DNA from: Balamuthia mandrillaris
Taxonomy: Eukaryota > Discosea > Longamoebia > Balamuthiidae
Assembly (NCBI GenBank): GCA_031835245.1
Contig: JAVKOQ010000372.1
Coordinates: forward strand, 1-48,813
DNA: 48,813 bases
Direction: 5' to 3'
Of this stretch, positions 1-10,816 are shown in pieces. Made by a program: the position numbers and the translations under genes. How positions within the stretch are numbered: position 1 is the stretch's first letter; each line of letters opens with the position of its first letter. Below the pieces are notes generated by a model. It was given only the letters and a program-made list of their open reading frames with translations, made no database searches and was not told the DNA's origin.

Positions 1-839
1 TGTCTATCTCGCTCTGAAAGTATGGTAGGTTCTGCAACAATACAACAATGCGTTAAACTAGTGTACAAAACCACAAACGATAGCCTTATTACCTCGACCA
101 TATACCAGTTGCAAATGAGCATGTTTCTCTCCAAAAGAGCTCTGAAGGGCAGACGATGATTCTGTTTGCAAACCAATAGTTTTTTGTCAGACAACCACCA
201 CTTACAAAGTACAGAAGTTATATACGTGATTGTGTTTGTGTGTCTGTCGGTGGAAGCTCGTTGCCCACAAGTGGGGAGAGGTCAATGTACAGGTCATCAA
301 TGCTGGCTTTTTCTACAACGGCTATGTAGAATCATAAGAAAGAGAGAATGCGAGACCATGTTGGTGAAACAATGGAGAGAAACCGATAAGGTTAACGCAC
401 CCAAAGGTAGCAACTCTTTGACAAGAGCAAGTAACGCAGCACTCGCATTATGGTAGTCTTCATAAGTGACCTTTGAAGTGCCCGCGTTACGTCTCACGTG
501 AACCAAGACAAGGTCCGGACAAACGTTCAAAGCTTCGGAGGGTGACATATGCTTTTTGACCCCAAGAGCACGAGCTTCGTAACTCACCGATATGAGGTCG
601 TCGTGCTGCTGAACGGCGACCGGTTTGCCCATCAGCTCCCTCCTCTGCTGCCTTTCCACCTGCACAAAGAAACAGTCCATATCAAGATGAGCCACCACCC
701 TTGTCCCTATCGTTCCTCCTTCTGCGTGCGTTACTTCCATCTTCGCTTCGTTCGTGTTCGAGCTTAACGCCTTTCGTAAAAAGGACATATTTTTATGTAA
801 TTTTTTTCTTCGAAATTTTTTAATATCTGAAGTTTCCAT
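1..839 (-). CDS. POLH: DNA polymerase eta-like Y-family polymerase, N-terminal part (cut by window edge)
   Basis: Y-family translesion DNA polymerase, which copies past damaged template bases in the nucleus. Reading on the minus strand, exon 1 is about 839-401, exon 2 about 312-227, and a third exon appears to begin at 31 and run off the window; introns start GTGCGT and GTATAT. Exon 1 carries the first metal-binding motif HLDMDCFFVQVE and the finger-region block ISVSYEARALGV followed by NVCPDLVLVHV, typical of Pol eta. Joining exon 1 to exon 2 in frame gives PLEKASIDDLYIDL, the second catalytic motif. Family members usually read SIDE here, so the Glu ligand is Asp in this gene. The start is uncertain: Met at 839, or a later Met about 34 codons in, just before the conserved part. 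It is head-to-head with the RapGAP gene and shares a ~130-bp upstream region with it. Only about 20-25% of the expected protein lies in the window. Family call firm; Pol eta over iota/kappa is likely. Confidence 0.85.
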
Positions 840-967
840 TTTTTGACCCCTCGGAGATCTCCTGGTTAACAGCCTTTTTATTCGTTAATGAATGAATAGT
901 AACCGGAGAGGTTGTGTAACGAACCAAAAAGCACAAAAAAACAATCCGAAGAGGAGAGAGGCGGACA
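840..967. promoter_or_regulatory. Divergent intergenic region between POLH-like and RapGAP genes
   Basis: A 128-bp gap separates two start codons that point away from each other, so it must hold both 5' leaders and promoters. I see no clear TATA box or named binding site. Its role as a shared promoter is inferred from layout only. Confidence 0.45.
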
Positions 968-3900
968 ATGAACCCAACCACCCCGAGAAGCTGGTCTCCT
1001 TCCAGGGGCTTCATCGGCGAGGGTGAAGCGGGAGGAGAGGCGCCCGTCTCCATCCATTCCCGCAAGAACAAACCGCCTGCACCTCCGCGCCAACGCGCCG
1101 GTTCGCTTTCCAGATCGACGAGCTCGCAACCCGTTCCGTTGGACGCACCCACCAGCAGCGTCTCGGAACACGCCAAGGTAGCTTCAACCGATGGCGAGAA
1201 CTCTTCACACCATAAAGGAAAGAAACGCCGCCCTCGTTCAACGGAACTGCTCAAATCTCTGATGCCCCGCATGGGAGGACCGGAGCAGAGCGCACCTGTT
1301 CCTGTTGCTTCTCCTACTACTAGTAGTAGTACTGCGCTGCCAAGGTCATACTCTGCCACAGTCTCCGCTGCAAGGTATTAACTGCGTTGTTTGGGTTGCC
1401 ACGTTGTTTCGTAGTTTTTTTTCTTTTCCTTGAGATGAGGGACTAACAAGAACACGGGCCGGCAAATACAGCCCCCCAAGAGCAGCCACGACAGGCATGC
1501 CGCCTGGAAAGTTACGCATAGAAGGAGGCAAAATCCAGTTACAAAGAACTCTCGAAGAACAGCTGGCCTTCTTGACGGAGCAAGTGGAACGCTTGCAGAT
1601 GGAAGTACAAGAAAAGTCACAAGAAAGAGCTGCTCTCGTTCACCAGAACGAACTTCTAAAGCAGGAAGTTATGGAATTGAGAAGAGCTAACAGGAAGTCG
1701 TTCTCAGAAGGATTTTCCTCGTCTGGCAGAGCCATTCCTTTGCCTTCATTCTTGTCCGAGGCACTGAAAGCAGACAGCAATGACCTGGAGGAAGAGACCT
1801 CCGAGAAACCACCCCCAAAGACCAAAGGACAAAGCAGAAGAGGAATACAGTGGAAGCTAAGGCGAGCCACAGTCGATCTTAGCAGTCCTAACGCAATCGC
1901 CATGATCAGAGAACAGCAGGCGTTAGAAAATGGTGGAGGTAAGCAACATACCGTTTTAATCTGCTTTTGTTTTTTGAGAGATAGCGGGACCGGTCTTTAA
2001 CCCACGCCAATACAGAAGAAGAAGAAGAAATAGAAGCAGAAGCGGACGCAGAAGATAATAGACGAATGAAACGATTGCTTCTGCTATCTCAAATAGGGAA
2101 GAGCACGTTGCGACACTTCAAACAGAAAGATTCTAATGATGCCACTGACAGCGCTGACAGCGGCGCCGTTTCGTCAGGTATTATTATCCCTTGTTTTGAA
2201 GGAGAGAGAGAGAGAGAGACAGAGACAGAGAGAGAGAGAGAGACAGAGAGACAGAGAGACAGAGAGAGACAGAGAGAGAGCACGTTACTGATTGAGAGGA
2301 GAGAAAGAAAGAGAAACCGCATGGATAAAACGTTAACTTGCCTCTGTTGTTGCTGTAGATGCCCAACAACAAAAGAATACCAAGAGAGGCAATAGTGTAA
2401 AGGATCTAGTTTCGTTGTATCAAAAGGAGCGGCAACAACTGCCAGGAGCAGATGCATCCCTCGCCACTGAAGGCAGTTCGTTAATGTTGCTCAAAACAGA
2501 AAGGTCTCGTAGCCGGGAAGGACGTCCTTACATGGTGGCTGCTCCCACCAGCCCTTCTCCTCGAGGCACCATCATTGTATCTCCTGCCAATGCTCGCAAA
2601 CATTTAACCCGCTCGTTGATCCAAGTCGAAGAAGGATGGATACGGGAGCACGAACACGAGTTTTGCGTACGTGCCTTCTTTTTCTATTTGCCGTGGTAAG
2701 ACCCGTCGTCCAAAGTTGACCCTTTGTTTGTTTTATCGGGGATAAATAGTTGGATGCAGCGCAGTACAGCAAGCTTGAAAGTCACGCTTGGTACAAAGAC
2801 TTTTTCTTTGGCAAAGCACACCGAAACTTCCTTGGTATTGAAACTCCATTGGGTACCATCATCATATCTTTCAAGCGTGAAGAAGCCAACGACGTGTACC
2901 GAGTGCTCATCAAAACACAGGATGGTGATCAAAACATCTTTATACCTGCCGCTAGCGTTGGTTTGTTGTCTCCACTCATGTTGTTTCTGCTCATGCTGTA
3001 TATGTGGGATGCTGATCCGTTCTTCCCTTCTCCCTTCTTTCCTTTGAAAAAGATATATCGGGGTGGTGCTCTTCGCCGTACAAGCTGTTGCAAATGGTGA
3101 ATCCTCTGCTGCTTTCATGTGGCATCGTCCGAGAGGTGACAACTCCTCAATTGAGTCAGTACTTGTTGGACATGGAACGCAAAGAAAAGCCACAGCAGTA
3201 CAAGTTTGGCGTGTTGCTGGTAAAGGAGGGTCAGACCTTGGAAGAAGGTAGGTTTCTTCGCCGTCACCCACCGTAAGACGTGTTATTTACTCTTTTGTCA
3301 TAGATATGTTTTCCAACAGGCAAGGAAGCCCTCATTGGGAGGAGTTTCTGCGATTCCTTGGAGAAGAGGTCAAGTTGGAAGGTTGGAAAAAGTTTGCAGG
3401 TGGGTTGGATGTAAGGAGGAACACCACCGGTAACTCCTCCATCTACAATAGCTGGCAAGGAAATGAGGTGATGTTCCACGTCTCCACAATGCTTCCCTTC
3501 GATCCAACGCCAAACTCGCAGCAACTGGAGCGGAAGAGGCATCTCGGCAACGACATCAACCTTATCGTGTTTGTGGACGAAGAGAAGGGCTCAACAACGG
3601 ACAGGTCTTGGCAATTCAGAACCTCCACTGTTGCCTCTCACTTTATCCACAACATCTTCGTCATTCGGCGATTCAAGATGATCGCCGAGTCGCAGGACGA
3701 TAAGATGGGCGTTGGCGGAGGAGAGGCTGGGGCTCCTTCCACGAATCACATGGAGGCCTACTACCAGCTCACCGTCTGCTCCAAAGAGGACGTGCCACCC
3801 TTCGGTCCGACCCTGCCCAAGCCTTGCGTCTTCTCCACCAAGGACCCGCTCTTCAAGGACTTTCTCATGGCCAAACTGATCAACGGCGAGTTGGCCACCT

Positions 3901-4001
3901 ATCGGACCATCAGCTTCTGCAAGAAACTGAGACGCGGACGAAGAGCAATGCTCGATGAAGCCGTCTCCCAGTTCTTCTTCGACAAAGCCAGCGACAAGTG
4001 A
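968..4001 (+). CDS. Rap/Ran GTPase-activating protein (RapGAP domain), about 803 aa
   Basis: GTPase-activating protein for Rap-like small GTPases, expected to act in the cytosol in adhesion or polarity signalling. Seven exons: 968-1374, 1472-1938, 2016-2177, 2359-2666, 2750-2956, 3085-3247, 3304-4001; they sum to 803 codons plus stop. The first ~480 residues are Ser/Pro-rich and contain a predicted coiled coil (LEEQLAFLTEQVERLQMEVQ). The GAP domain fills the last ~300 residues: YKDFFFGKAHRNFLGIE, then GVLLVKEGQTLEEDMFS, FLRFLGEEVKLEGWKKFAGG, EVMFHVSTMLPF, and RKRHLGNDINLIVF. The Asn in GNDIN matches the catalytic 'Asn thumb' of RapGAPs. The close block-by-block match to RAP1GAP supports the exon joins, including the weaker donor GTTGGT at 2957 and acceptor at 3084. 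The intron 2178-2358 holds a GA microsatellite on the coding strand, unlike most introns here. A structured repeat starts 48 nt past the stop. Confidence 0.92.
2201..2280. repeat. (GA)n/(GACA) microsatellite in RapGAP intron 3
   Basis: About 80 bp of GA with GACA interruptions inside the intron 2178-2358. The purine strand is the coding strand, opposite to nearly all other intronic microsatellites in this window. Confidence 0.9.
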
Positions 4002-4564
4002 ACCCCAAACAAAAAAAAAAAAGAAAATGGTTTTTTTACGTTTTGCAAATGGCTGATAAGAAATGGCAAGGGGAAAAAAGGGCAGCATAATAGTCCCTGC
4101 GCTTCCCTGCTTATTTTAAGCGGGGAAAGTCAATGTCGACAAGGACTACTGCCAAACCTACCCATTGCGCGTTGGTTCAGAGCGTGATGTCACGCTCAAA
4201 CCTTTTTAATCAAAAACGTTCGTAAAAGGATAATAACGTATAAAAACCGGCGGCTTTAATTATTGGAAATCTAAAGGGGCCGTTAACGGGCAAAGGTGCA
4301 GCCTTCGCTGTGATTCAAATCAAAATTACGGGAAAGACGAAGGAAAGCTTTCGTGCTGTGGAGGCGAAGAAAGGAACTTTTTTTTTGGTTTTGGATTAGT
4401 CTTTCAAACGTTTAAAAAAAAAAAAAGGAAGCTTGTGCTGGGAAAAAGAGAGATTCGCAGGACACTACCCCGTTCTACCAACACCCCGATCCATCACCAT
4501 TTTTTTTTGGAGTCTTGACTCCCTCCCAGAGCTTTGATTTTATTTTTTCTTGTTGTAGCCTGCC
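4002..4564. other. Intergenic region between RapGAP and Lys/Glu-rich gene
   Basis: Holds the structured element at 4049-4180, then AT-rich sequence with several A or T runs and a TGATGTCACG site (CRE-like in form) near 4195. No coding segment or RNA gene is visible in the rest; the last ~100 bp are presumably the promoter and leader of the gene at 4565. Confidence 0.5.
4049..4180 (+). repeat. Structured dispersed element, copy 1 (3' of RapGAP)
   Basis: About 131 nt that aligns almost end to end, with roughly three-quarters identity by eye, to 23388-23517. Shared blocks include GCGCTTCCC, GTCGACAAGGACTAC and GCGCGTTGG. In this copy CTTCCCTGCTTA and TAAGCGGGGAAAG form a ~12-bp hairpin with one G-U pair and one bulge. 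TAGTCC (around 4091) can pair with GGACTA (around 4143) to close it. It begins 48 nt after the RapGAP stop on the sense strand. It may be a 3' UTR element, a small non-coding RNA gene or a short mobile repeat; I do not recognise the family. Confidence 0.6.
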
Positions 4565-5530
4565 ATGGAGGACGATGATTGGTGTCCTGACTGGAGCCCC
4601 ACTGAAAGTCCGCCTCATACTCCTGAAGTCAGACGGCTCACCAAAGAAAAAGATTTCTCGTTGAGCGTTCGCAATCTTTTGGGTTTGTATTCATCCGCCA
4701 AACTTGTCAAACCTAAAGGCTCTCTCATCTTCTTCCTCCACTTCTGCCTCTTTTTATTATCCTTCTGATTACTCCTCCCACTTTTTGCGCTACACACTGA
4801 TGAACTCATTTTCTCACCAAAAAAAAAAGATGGCTGGATTAACGACGGCAAAGAAGGAAAGGACGAAGAGTCAGTGGTCTATTACTTGCAAAAGTGCATA
4901 GAAGAGGAAGAAGAAAAACGAAAAAATAAGCGAAAGAAAGCACGCCAAAATGTACAGAAGATGCTAAACAACAGCAAGGAGAGACGAGAGAAAGAGGAAC
5001 AACAAGCAGCAGAACAAAAAAGTAGCACCGAATCGGAAAGCGTGAGCGAAGAAGAGACCCCAGGAGAGATTAAATCCAAAAAGAAAGACAAATCCCACCA
5101 AGACAAGAAACGACTAAAGCGGGGGAACAAGGAAAAGAAAGAGAAAGCAAAGGAAGGCAAACACAAAGAACGAACGCACAAGAGCAGCAAGCATGGCACC
5201 AGCGATGGTTCGAGTAAGGCAGAAGTGCCCTCTGCAAGGAACCGAGGACGCCCGTTGGGCCACCAAGAGAGCGCTCCTGTCCTACCAACCCGACCACGGC
5301 CAAAGATGCATAACCACAACAGACCTTTCGATCAAGAAAAGTATAACAAGCTCTACGCTACCCTCAGCAGAGGAGACGTACGGCAGCTCCTCCAACGATT
5401 CGAGAAGATCGCGGAAGAGAACCATAGGGACGCCCCCACTCCATCTCATCGCTGCAATAATGTAAGCTCGTCTTCCTCCTTTCATCAATCCGCGCAGCAC
5501 TCACCCCGCGGACAGGAGTGCGTTCAATGA
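4565..5530 (+). CDS. Hypothetical Lys/Glu-rich protein, about 272 aa
   Basis: Not recognised. Two exons, 4565-4682 and 4830-5530, join in frame at Asp (MEDDDWCPDWSPTESP at the start; LLDGWINDGKEG across the junction). The acceptor is preceded by a run of A rather than pyrimidines, which is odd but keeps frame. The middle is a long charged segment ([16 protein letters not shown], then KKKDKSHQDKKRLKRGNKEK) likely to be helical or disordered with nuclear-localisation-like Lys clusters. An RNRGRPLGH stretch contains the RGRP core seen in AT-hooks, a weak hint of DNA binding. The C-terminal part has a possible helix (YNKLYATLSRGDVRQLLQRF) and a Ser-rich tail. A nuclear role is inference from composition only. 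Confidence 0.7.
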
Positions 5531-5761
5531 CGTCGACGATGGCCAAACACCAAGACCTAACCAGCAATGGCAGGGCGAGGCTTTTGGGTGGTCACCTCCT
5601 TTGCTTGCTCTCCTCCATGTAGATAGCTCTTTTCTTCTTCTCTTGCGACTTGCTCTCTTTCCTCACTTTATTTAAAACCAGAACAACGAACAACCTTCTT
5701 ATTCACAAAGCACCTTTTTTGGTGGTGGTTTTACAAGCTCATTCGTTTGCCAACTCCACAC

Positions 5762-6313
5762 TTAGTCGAGAAAGAGGTGTGGCTTGGCCAACGTCTGGGC
5801 TATGCTCCAAATCTTTCCATCAATGATGGTGTCTCCTTTATCGTACCAGCCCTTCAAGTACTCCAGCAGCCCATTCACGGGTGCCTCCAACACCTCCACG
5901 TACTCCCCGTCGTCCAGCTCCTGTGCTGGCTGCTTGTTCTCCTCAGCGTCACCATCGATATGTATCGTTGCCACTGCGCAGCTGGTGCTCGACACCGCCA
6001 TTCCAAACTTTTGTCACGCCACAAGGAAGAAGCAAGAGAATAAGACAAAGCAAGAAGAAGAAGAAAGAAGGAAGAAGGAAGAAGAACAAACCAAAAGTGA
6101 ATGAGATATGTCAACTACTTTTCCCTGTGGTGGTTCCAACAAGAAAGCAAAGCGCGTGAGCGAAAGAAAGAGGAAAAATAGGGAGAAGACAGGGATGAAA
6201 CCAACCGTGTACCCGGTTTCTTCTTTGAGTTCGCGCAAAGCTGTGGTCTCGGGTGGTTCGTTGGCGTCACATAAACCTTTTCACAAAAGACCAAAACGGT
6301 GTCTCAGCTCGTG

Positions 6314-6355
<42 letters not shown>

Positions 6356-6841
6356 AGAGAGATAAATGAGGTAGCTACCTGCTGGAAACTCGATACAATA
6401 GGAGCCGGCCGCAGGTCTGAACTGGCGTACCAGAAGGACAGTGTTTGGAGCCTCCTTTCTCTTCACGATAGCGATGATCTCCACAGCTGCCACAAAAGAA
6501 AGACGGTGTGAGGGAACGAAGGAGACAAGGATGAAAAAGTTGACGTTACAAACCATCCATCGGTGCTTTGCTGTGATTGGTTCGTTCTTAGGAAGAACCG
6601 GGTATGTTAGGCGAGGAAAGATCACAACGAGATGGTGGAGTGGCAGTGACGTACCGAGAGACTCCCAGACGCGTTCCCTGCCGGTGGGATCAGACCAGAT
6701 CACGTGCTTCATGCGCAGCCATTGACCTTCCCACACGACCTCCTCCCGCACGACACGACACAACACCGCGCCATCGCCACCCGTTTTCTCCGTCACGCTC
6801 GTCGTGGTCGTGACTTCCGCCGCCGGTTGTTGTTGGCTCAT
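5762..6841 (-). CDS. NUDT5: ADP-sugar pyrophosphatase (NUDT5-like Nudix hydrolase), about 214 aa
   Basis: Nudix hydrolase that splits ADP-ribose and related ADP-sugars to AMP and a sugar phosphate in cytosol or nucleus. Minus-strand exons: 6841-6655, 6586-6554, 6486-6379, 6276-6206, 6007-5762, summing to 214 codons plus stop (human NUDT5 is 219 aa). Conserved blocks in order: WLRMKHVIWSDPTGRERVWE; LLVRQFRPAAGSYCIEFPAG; the Nudix box spanning exons 3-4 (G, then PPETTALRELKEETGYT), with catalytic Glu in the REx2EE core; and TIHIDGDAEEN, GEYVEVLEAP. The 33-nt second exon encodes ERTNHSKAPMD and restores the segment that NUDT5 has between WES and the VEII strand, so it is probably real. The stretch after the Nudix box is shorter than in human. 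Intron 3 carries a CT microsatellite on the coding strand. Family certain; exon 5 start slightly uncertain. Confidence 0.93.
6319..6354. repeat. (GA)n microsatellite in NUDT5-like intron
   Basis: About 36 bp of pure GA on the plus strand, i.e. CT on the coding strand of the minus-strand gene, lying within the intron between exons 3 and 4. Confidence 0.9.
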
Positions 6842-7069
6842 TGTGTGGTTTCTGGAGATGCACGTTTGTTTCCTGTCTGCCGCCTTTATAGAACAACAGC
6901 AAGAGCTGAAATACCAAAAGCAGAAGAAGAGACTTTTTGCACTGAAAAAAAGAAAGAAAGAAAGCGAGAAGGAACGACGAGAAAGAAAGAACAACGAGAA
7001 AACCAGAAAACCCGAGGGAAGAAGACGTGGCAACAAAAAAGCCTTTTATGTGCAAATGGGTGTGGACTG

Positions 7070-9038
7070 TCATGATGAAAAGGAAGCAATGAGGAAAGCA
7101 GACGAAGGAGGAGGAGGCGCTTCGTCTTCCGGCCTCTGGTCCTGCCGCCAAGGAAAAAGCCGTGACAACAAAGCGTAGAGCGCAAAGGACAGAAAGAAGG
7201 ACACGAACCAGGAGTAATCGTACAACGTGAACAGGAAGGAAGGCAAGCCGCGACCCTCCATCAGCTGCACCGCCTTGAAGAAGCCCGGCGCCAATGGCAA
7301 GATTGCCACCGCCACCGCCGTGAAAGCCAACAGGTTGAAGCCTTTGTGGTAGCCGTACAATAACGAAGAGGAAGGGCCATCGACGCCGCACTCCTTGTAG
7401 AGCTGTCTAACGTCCAACCGCCGCCGCTTCAGCAAGTGATAGTCGCAGAGCATGACGCCACCAACGGCGCCCAGCAAGGCCGAGCCGCCTATCAACCAGC
7501 CGAAGACGAAGCTATGGGCATCCGCAAAGATCCTCCAGGGCATGATGGCCACACCCAGGCCGCATGTGATAAGTCCGCCAGCCTTAAAGCTCAGCTTCTG
7601 TGGCCACAGGTTCGCAAAGTCGTTGGCAGGAGAGACCACGTTGGCCGTTAGGTTGGCCGCCATGACCGCCACCGCCAGAAGTAAGCTGGCCAGAGCGACG
7701 GCGGCTCTGTTAGAGAAGGTTGCGAAAACGGCGGCTGGCTCCCATATGGCTTCTCCATAGAGATCATAACTGGCTGCTGTGGTCGCCATACCCACCAGCG
7801 CGAATGCGGTCATTGGCAGAGGCAGTCCTAACGCCTGGCCCAAGGCCTGATCCCGCTGGCTTCGCGCATAGCGCGTGAAGTCAAGGATGTTCAGAGCCAT
7901 CGTGGACCAGCCTCCAACCACTGCCGACACTGCTGGACCGAATGTGCCCAACAGCCATGAGAAGCCGCCATTGCCTTTGCCATCCAATTCTCCTTCCTCT
8001 TCCTGCATCTCGTAGGTCGCCTCCAGGATTCGAGGCAACCCCGTCTCAACAAGAGCCCATGCCAATAGGGCTCCACCTGCCAACACCAGCAACGGAGCGG
8101 CTATCACTTGCAACACTTTGATGGTCTGTATTCCCATACAAAGGAACACGACCGTCACAGCGAAAAACAGGGCCAAGGAGAAGGCTTCCACTACATTCAA
8201 TCCGATGAAGGAGCCCAAGGAGGGGCTGCCCTGAAGTGAGGGCAGTACCGCCACGAAGACTTGGGCCAACGCCATGCCTCCTACATAGAGCTGGAGCCCG
8301 AACCATCCGACTCCTATCGCACCGCGCGCTAGCGCCGCCACCCTTGCCCCTCTTGTGCCAAAGCTAGAACGCAGAAACACAGGGAAGGAGATGCCATAGC
8401 GTGCTCCCGCCTCACCGTTAAGCACCAATGGCACTAAACATATAAGGTTGCCCAACATAATGGTAAGTGAGGCTTGCCACCTATTTCAAGACAGCTTTTC
8501 TTGTCAGCTTGTATCTCGGTAAGACATCGTTTGCTCGTCTGAACTGGAGAGAAGAAGAAGAAGAAGAACAAGAAGAAGAAGAAGAAAAAGAAAAGAGAAA
8601 ATGATGAAGGAGAAAGAGGAACACCGAAAGAGAAATGATGAAAGAAAAAGTAAGAGGAAGAATGAAAGAGAAAGGGTGTACTACGCAAATAAATACATAC
8701 CAGTTCAAACCTGCGAGAAGAAGGGATGATCCAATCATGTAAGTCGGCACACTGATAGCTAAAGCCATCCAGATGGCTGCAAAATGCAACGCTCCCCACG
8801 TCCTTTGCTCTGGCGCGATGGGGGCAAGGGACTCCAGATCGGAAGTAACCAGCAAAGCTTCATCCCTTGGTCTTTCCTGTTCCTGTTGCTGTTCTGCTTT
8901 GCGCTGTGGTTCGGGTTGTTCTCTCTCTTCTCCCTCACTGGGATTGTTGTCGTCGTCGACCCACACGCTGAGCTCTTGAAACAAAGGCTCGTCCTTATGG
9001 TTTTTCTTTGCCTGTAGCCATTGCAAAGAAGAAGTCAT
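7070..9038 (-). CDS. NCS1-family nucleobase/vitamin:cation symporter, about 582 aa
   Basis: Polytopic membrane transporter of the nucleobase:cation symporter-1 family (cytosine, purine, uracil, allantoin, thiamine permeases). Minus-strand exons 9038-8701 and 8480-7070 join as NWWQASLTIMLGNLICLVPL. The first ~75 residues are hydrophilic and Gln/Glu-rich, with an RTWGALHFAAIWMALAISVP stretch leading into TM1, a classic NCS1 entry. Further signatures: VLNGEAGARYGISFPVFLRS, SFGTRGARVAALARG, LDFTRYARSQRDQALGQALG, and about 12 hydrophobic segments. The intron (8481-8700) holds a TTC/CTT-rich run on the coding strand. Substrate cannot be read from sequence. The gene end lies ~230 bp from the NUDT5-like start and both point the same way; no link in function is evident. 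Confidence 0.9.
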
Positions 9039-9591
9039 GCCTCCAGCAGTTGTTCTCGTTGTTTCCAACGAGGGCTTGGCGGTGGAGTTCACCACCAGGG
9101 CCGTCCTTTTGGTCAAAACAAGAGAAATTCGGTGGAGTGTTGAATTTCCTTACCTTACTTAGACAAGCTGACGTTGGCAACAAACCAACCACCTTTCCCG
9201 ATCCACGTCACGCTTTATAAGTATGAAAGAAATTTGAGTCAAGTCTCGTCGCTTGCCGTCCAGGCAACCACCAGCGGAACGTCCAAACTTGGCAGGTAAC
9301 AGCAGCACCGGTGTTGTTCTTTTGTTCTTTAAGTCATAACTTTGATTTATGCCACAAAATTTTATGGGAAAAGGTGTCCTTTTATAGTGGTGTCGTCTTT
9401 TTTTTTATCGGGATTTGAACTCACGTTTGCGGAACAAAAAAAGAACATCCAAACCTTTGCGAGACAAGCAACAGGTTCCTGGTTGTTTTCGGTGACCCTC
9501 CCCTCCCTCCAGCTCCCTTTTTTTCTTTGTTCTTTATTGCTTATCTTTATTGCTTGTTGGTTCACTTTGGAAAACAGGTTTGACACAAGGC
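9039..9591. other. Divergent intergenic region, transporter and Ser/Pro-rich protein
   Basis: About 550 bp between outward-pointing starts. A pyrimidine-rich run ending GAAAACAG at about 9577, just before the ATG at 9592, could be the end of a 5' UTR intron of the plus-strand gene. No other gene signal is seen. Confidence 0.4.
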
Positions 9592-10815
9592 ATGGAGACG
9601 CTTCAAGAAAAAGCAGAGGCCTTCTCTCCTCGCTCCCGCGGGCTTCCCGTCTCTGGTTCCAGCGACCATCTGAAGACGGCCGACCACAAGGCGTGGGACA
9701 AGGAGATAAAAAAGCTGAGCGACGTCGTAGAGCAGAAAATTGCGGCCATGAACGAACGCAGCCGCAGAAGAGCCTCCTCCAGCCGTTCGGCCACAGACAA
9801 CGGCACAGCTCGTTTTCAACAAACTGGAGCCAAGAGCGGCTCGTACTGCGCTCCCAGAAGACCCGTTACCGTTTCACCCATTCTTAACTCCACGATTGCA
9901 AGCGGTTCTGCCATCATATCTTCCGCGCCGAAAGCCGCCTCCTCCCCTGTTGTAGCTGCTACTGCTTCTGCCTCGTCTGCCTCTCCTTCTGGTAGTCGGT
10001 CCGTTGCAGCAACCCCTTCGGCTGTTCGTCCTACTGCTTCTTCTGGTTCCTCTTCTACTCTCCCCGCCAGCAAAAGCAGTCCAACTCTTGTTTCTTCTTC
10101 TTCGCCTTTATCTTCTCCTATTTCGACTCGCGCAACACCCACAACTACCGCAGCACCAACCTCTTCACCCTCCTCTTCCATCTCCTCTCCAACCTCAGCT
10201 GTAAGAACAAGGATCTCATCAAACACCACCAGGGTGCCAACCTCCGTGAAGAGTGGAGCTCCAACACCAACAGTACCAATTGCGTCAATATCGCGCCCTC
10301 ACTACACGCCATCCATCTCCACTTCGTTGAGCACCATACCTATTCGCTCTCCGCGCAAGGAAGAGGAAAGCAACAAAAACACCAATGCCAAAAGTAAGGA
10401 CACCGGCTTTGGTTCTCCTCCTGGTCAGCAAGCAGCCGACAAGCTGCTCGACCCAATGACCCAAACTCAGCTCAGCACGTTGCTAGTAAAGGCTGGCACC
10501 CATGGCTATGAGATTGCACAGATGTTAGGCCAGGCCGACCTGGACTTGGTGCAGCTCAACTCGCAAATGCGGGAGATGGTGCTCAAGATCAAGACGGCGA
10601 CGGACCTCATCGTTGATCCTAAGCTGCATGAGCCCAAGGGCCAGATTATGGATGCATGCAAAGAGCTGCTTGTCAACGCCCGAGAGTTTATCCTTTGCTG
10701 CAAGCAGACGGAGGTCGACAGCAAAGATCGTGCCCAGAAGAAGCTTCCGGTGGTCGCTACGCTTACGAAGATCTTTGACACGTTGCGTCAACTTTCCAAC
10801 GCCATCGGCAAGTGA
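9592..10815 (+). CDS. Hypothetical Ser/Thr/Pro-rich protein with helical C-terminal domain, 407 aa
   Basis: Not recognised. Single open frame from ATG at 9592 (METLQEKAEAFSPRSRG). Residues ~20-60 form a charged helix (DHKAWDKEIKKLSDVVEQKI). Residues ~75-275 are low-complexity Ser/Pro/Thr/Ala, encoded by varied codons rather than a simple repeat. The last ~125 residues look like a compact helical bundle: DPMTQTQLSTLLVKAGTHGY, DLDLVQLNSQMREMVLKI, GQIMDACKELLVNAREFILC, then a Lys-rich helix ending LSNAIGK. The pattern resembles vinculin/talin or focal-adhesion-targeting type helical bundles, but the likeness is weak and I would not assign it. Just after the stop lies a strong inverted repeat. 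Confidence 0.72.
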   Translation: METLQEKAEAFSPRSRGLPVSGSSDHLKTADHKAWDKEIKKLSDVVEQKIAAMNERSRRRASSSRSATDNGTARFQQTGAKSGSYCAPRRPVTVSPILNSTIASGSAIISSAPKAASSPVVAATASASSASPSGSRSVAATPSAVRPTASSGSSSTLPASKSSPTLVSSSSPLSSPISTRATPTTTAAPTSSPSSSISSPTSAVRTRISSNTTRVPTSVKSGAPTPTVPIASISRPHYTPSISTSLSTIPIRSPRKEEESNKNTNAKSKDTGFGSPPGQQAADKLLDPMTQTQLSTLLVKAGTHGYEIAQMLGQADLDLVQLNSQMREMVLKIKTATDLIVDPKLHEPKGQIMDACKELLVNAREFILCCKQTEVDSKDRAQKKLPVVATLTKIFDTLRQLSNAIGK

Positions 10816-10816
10816 T

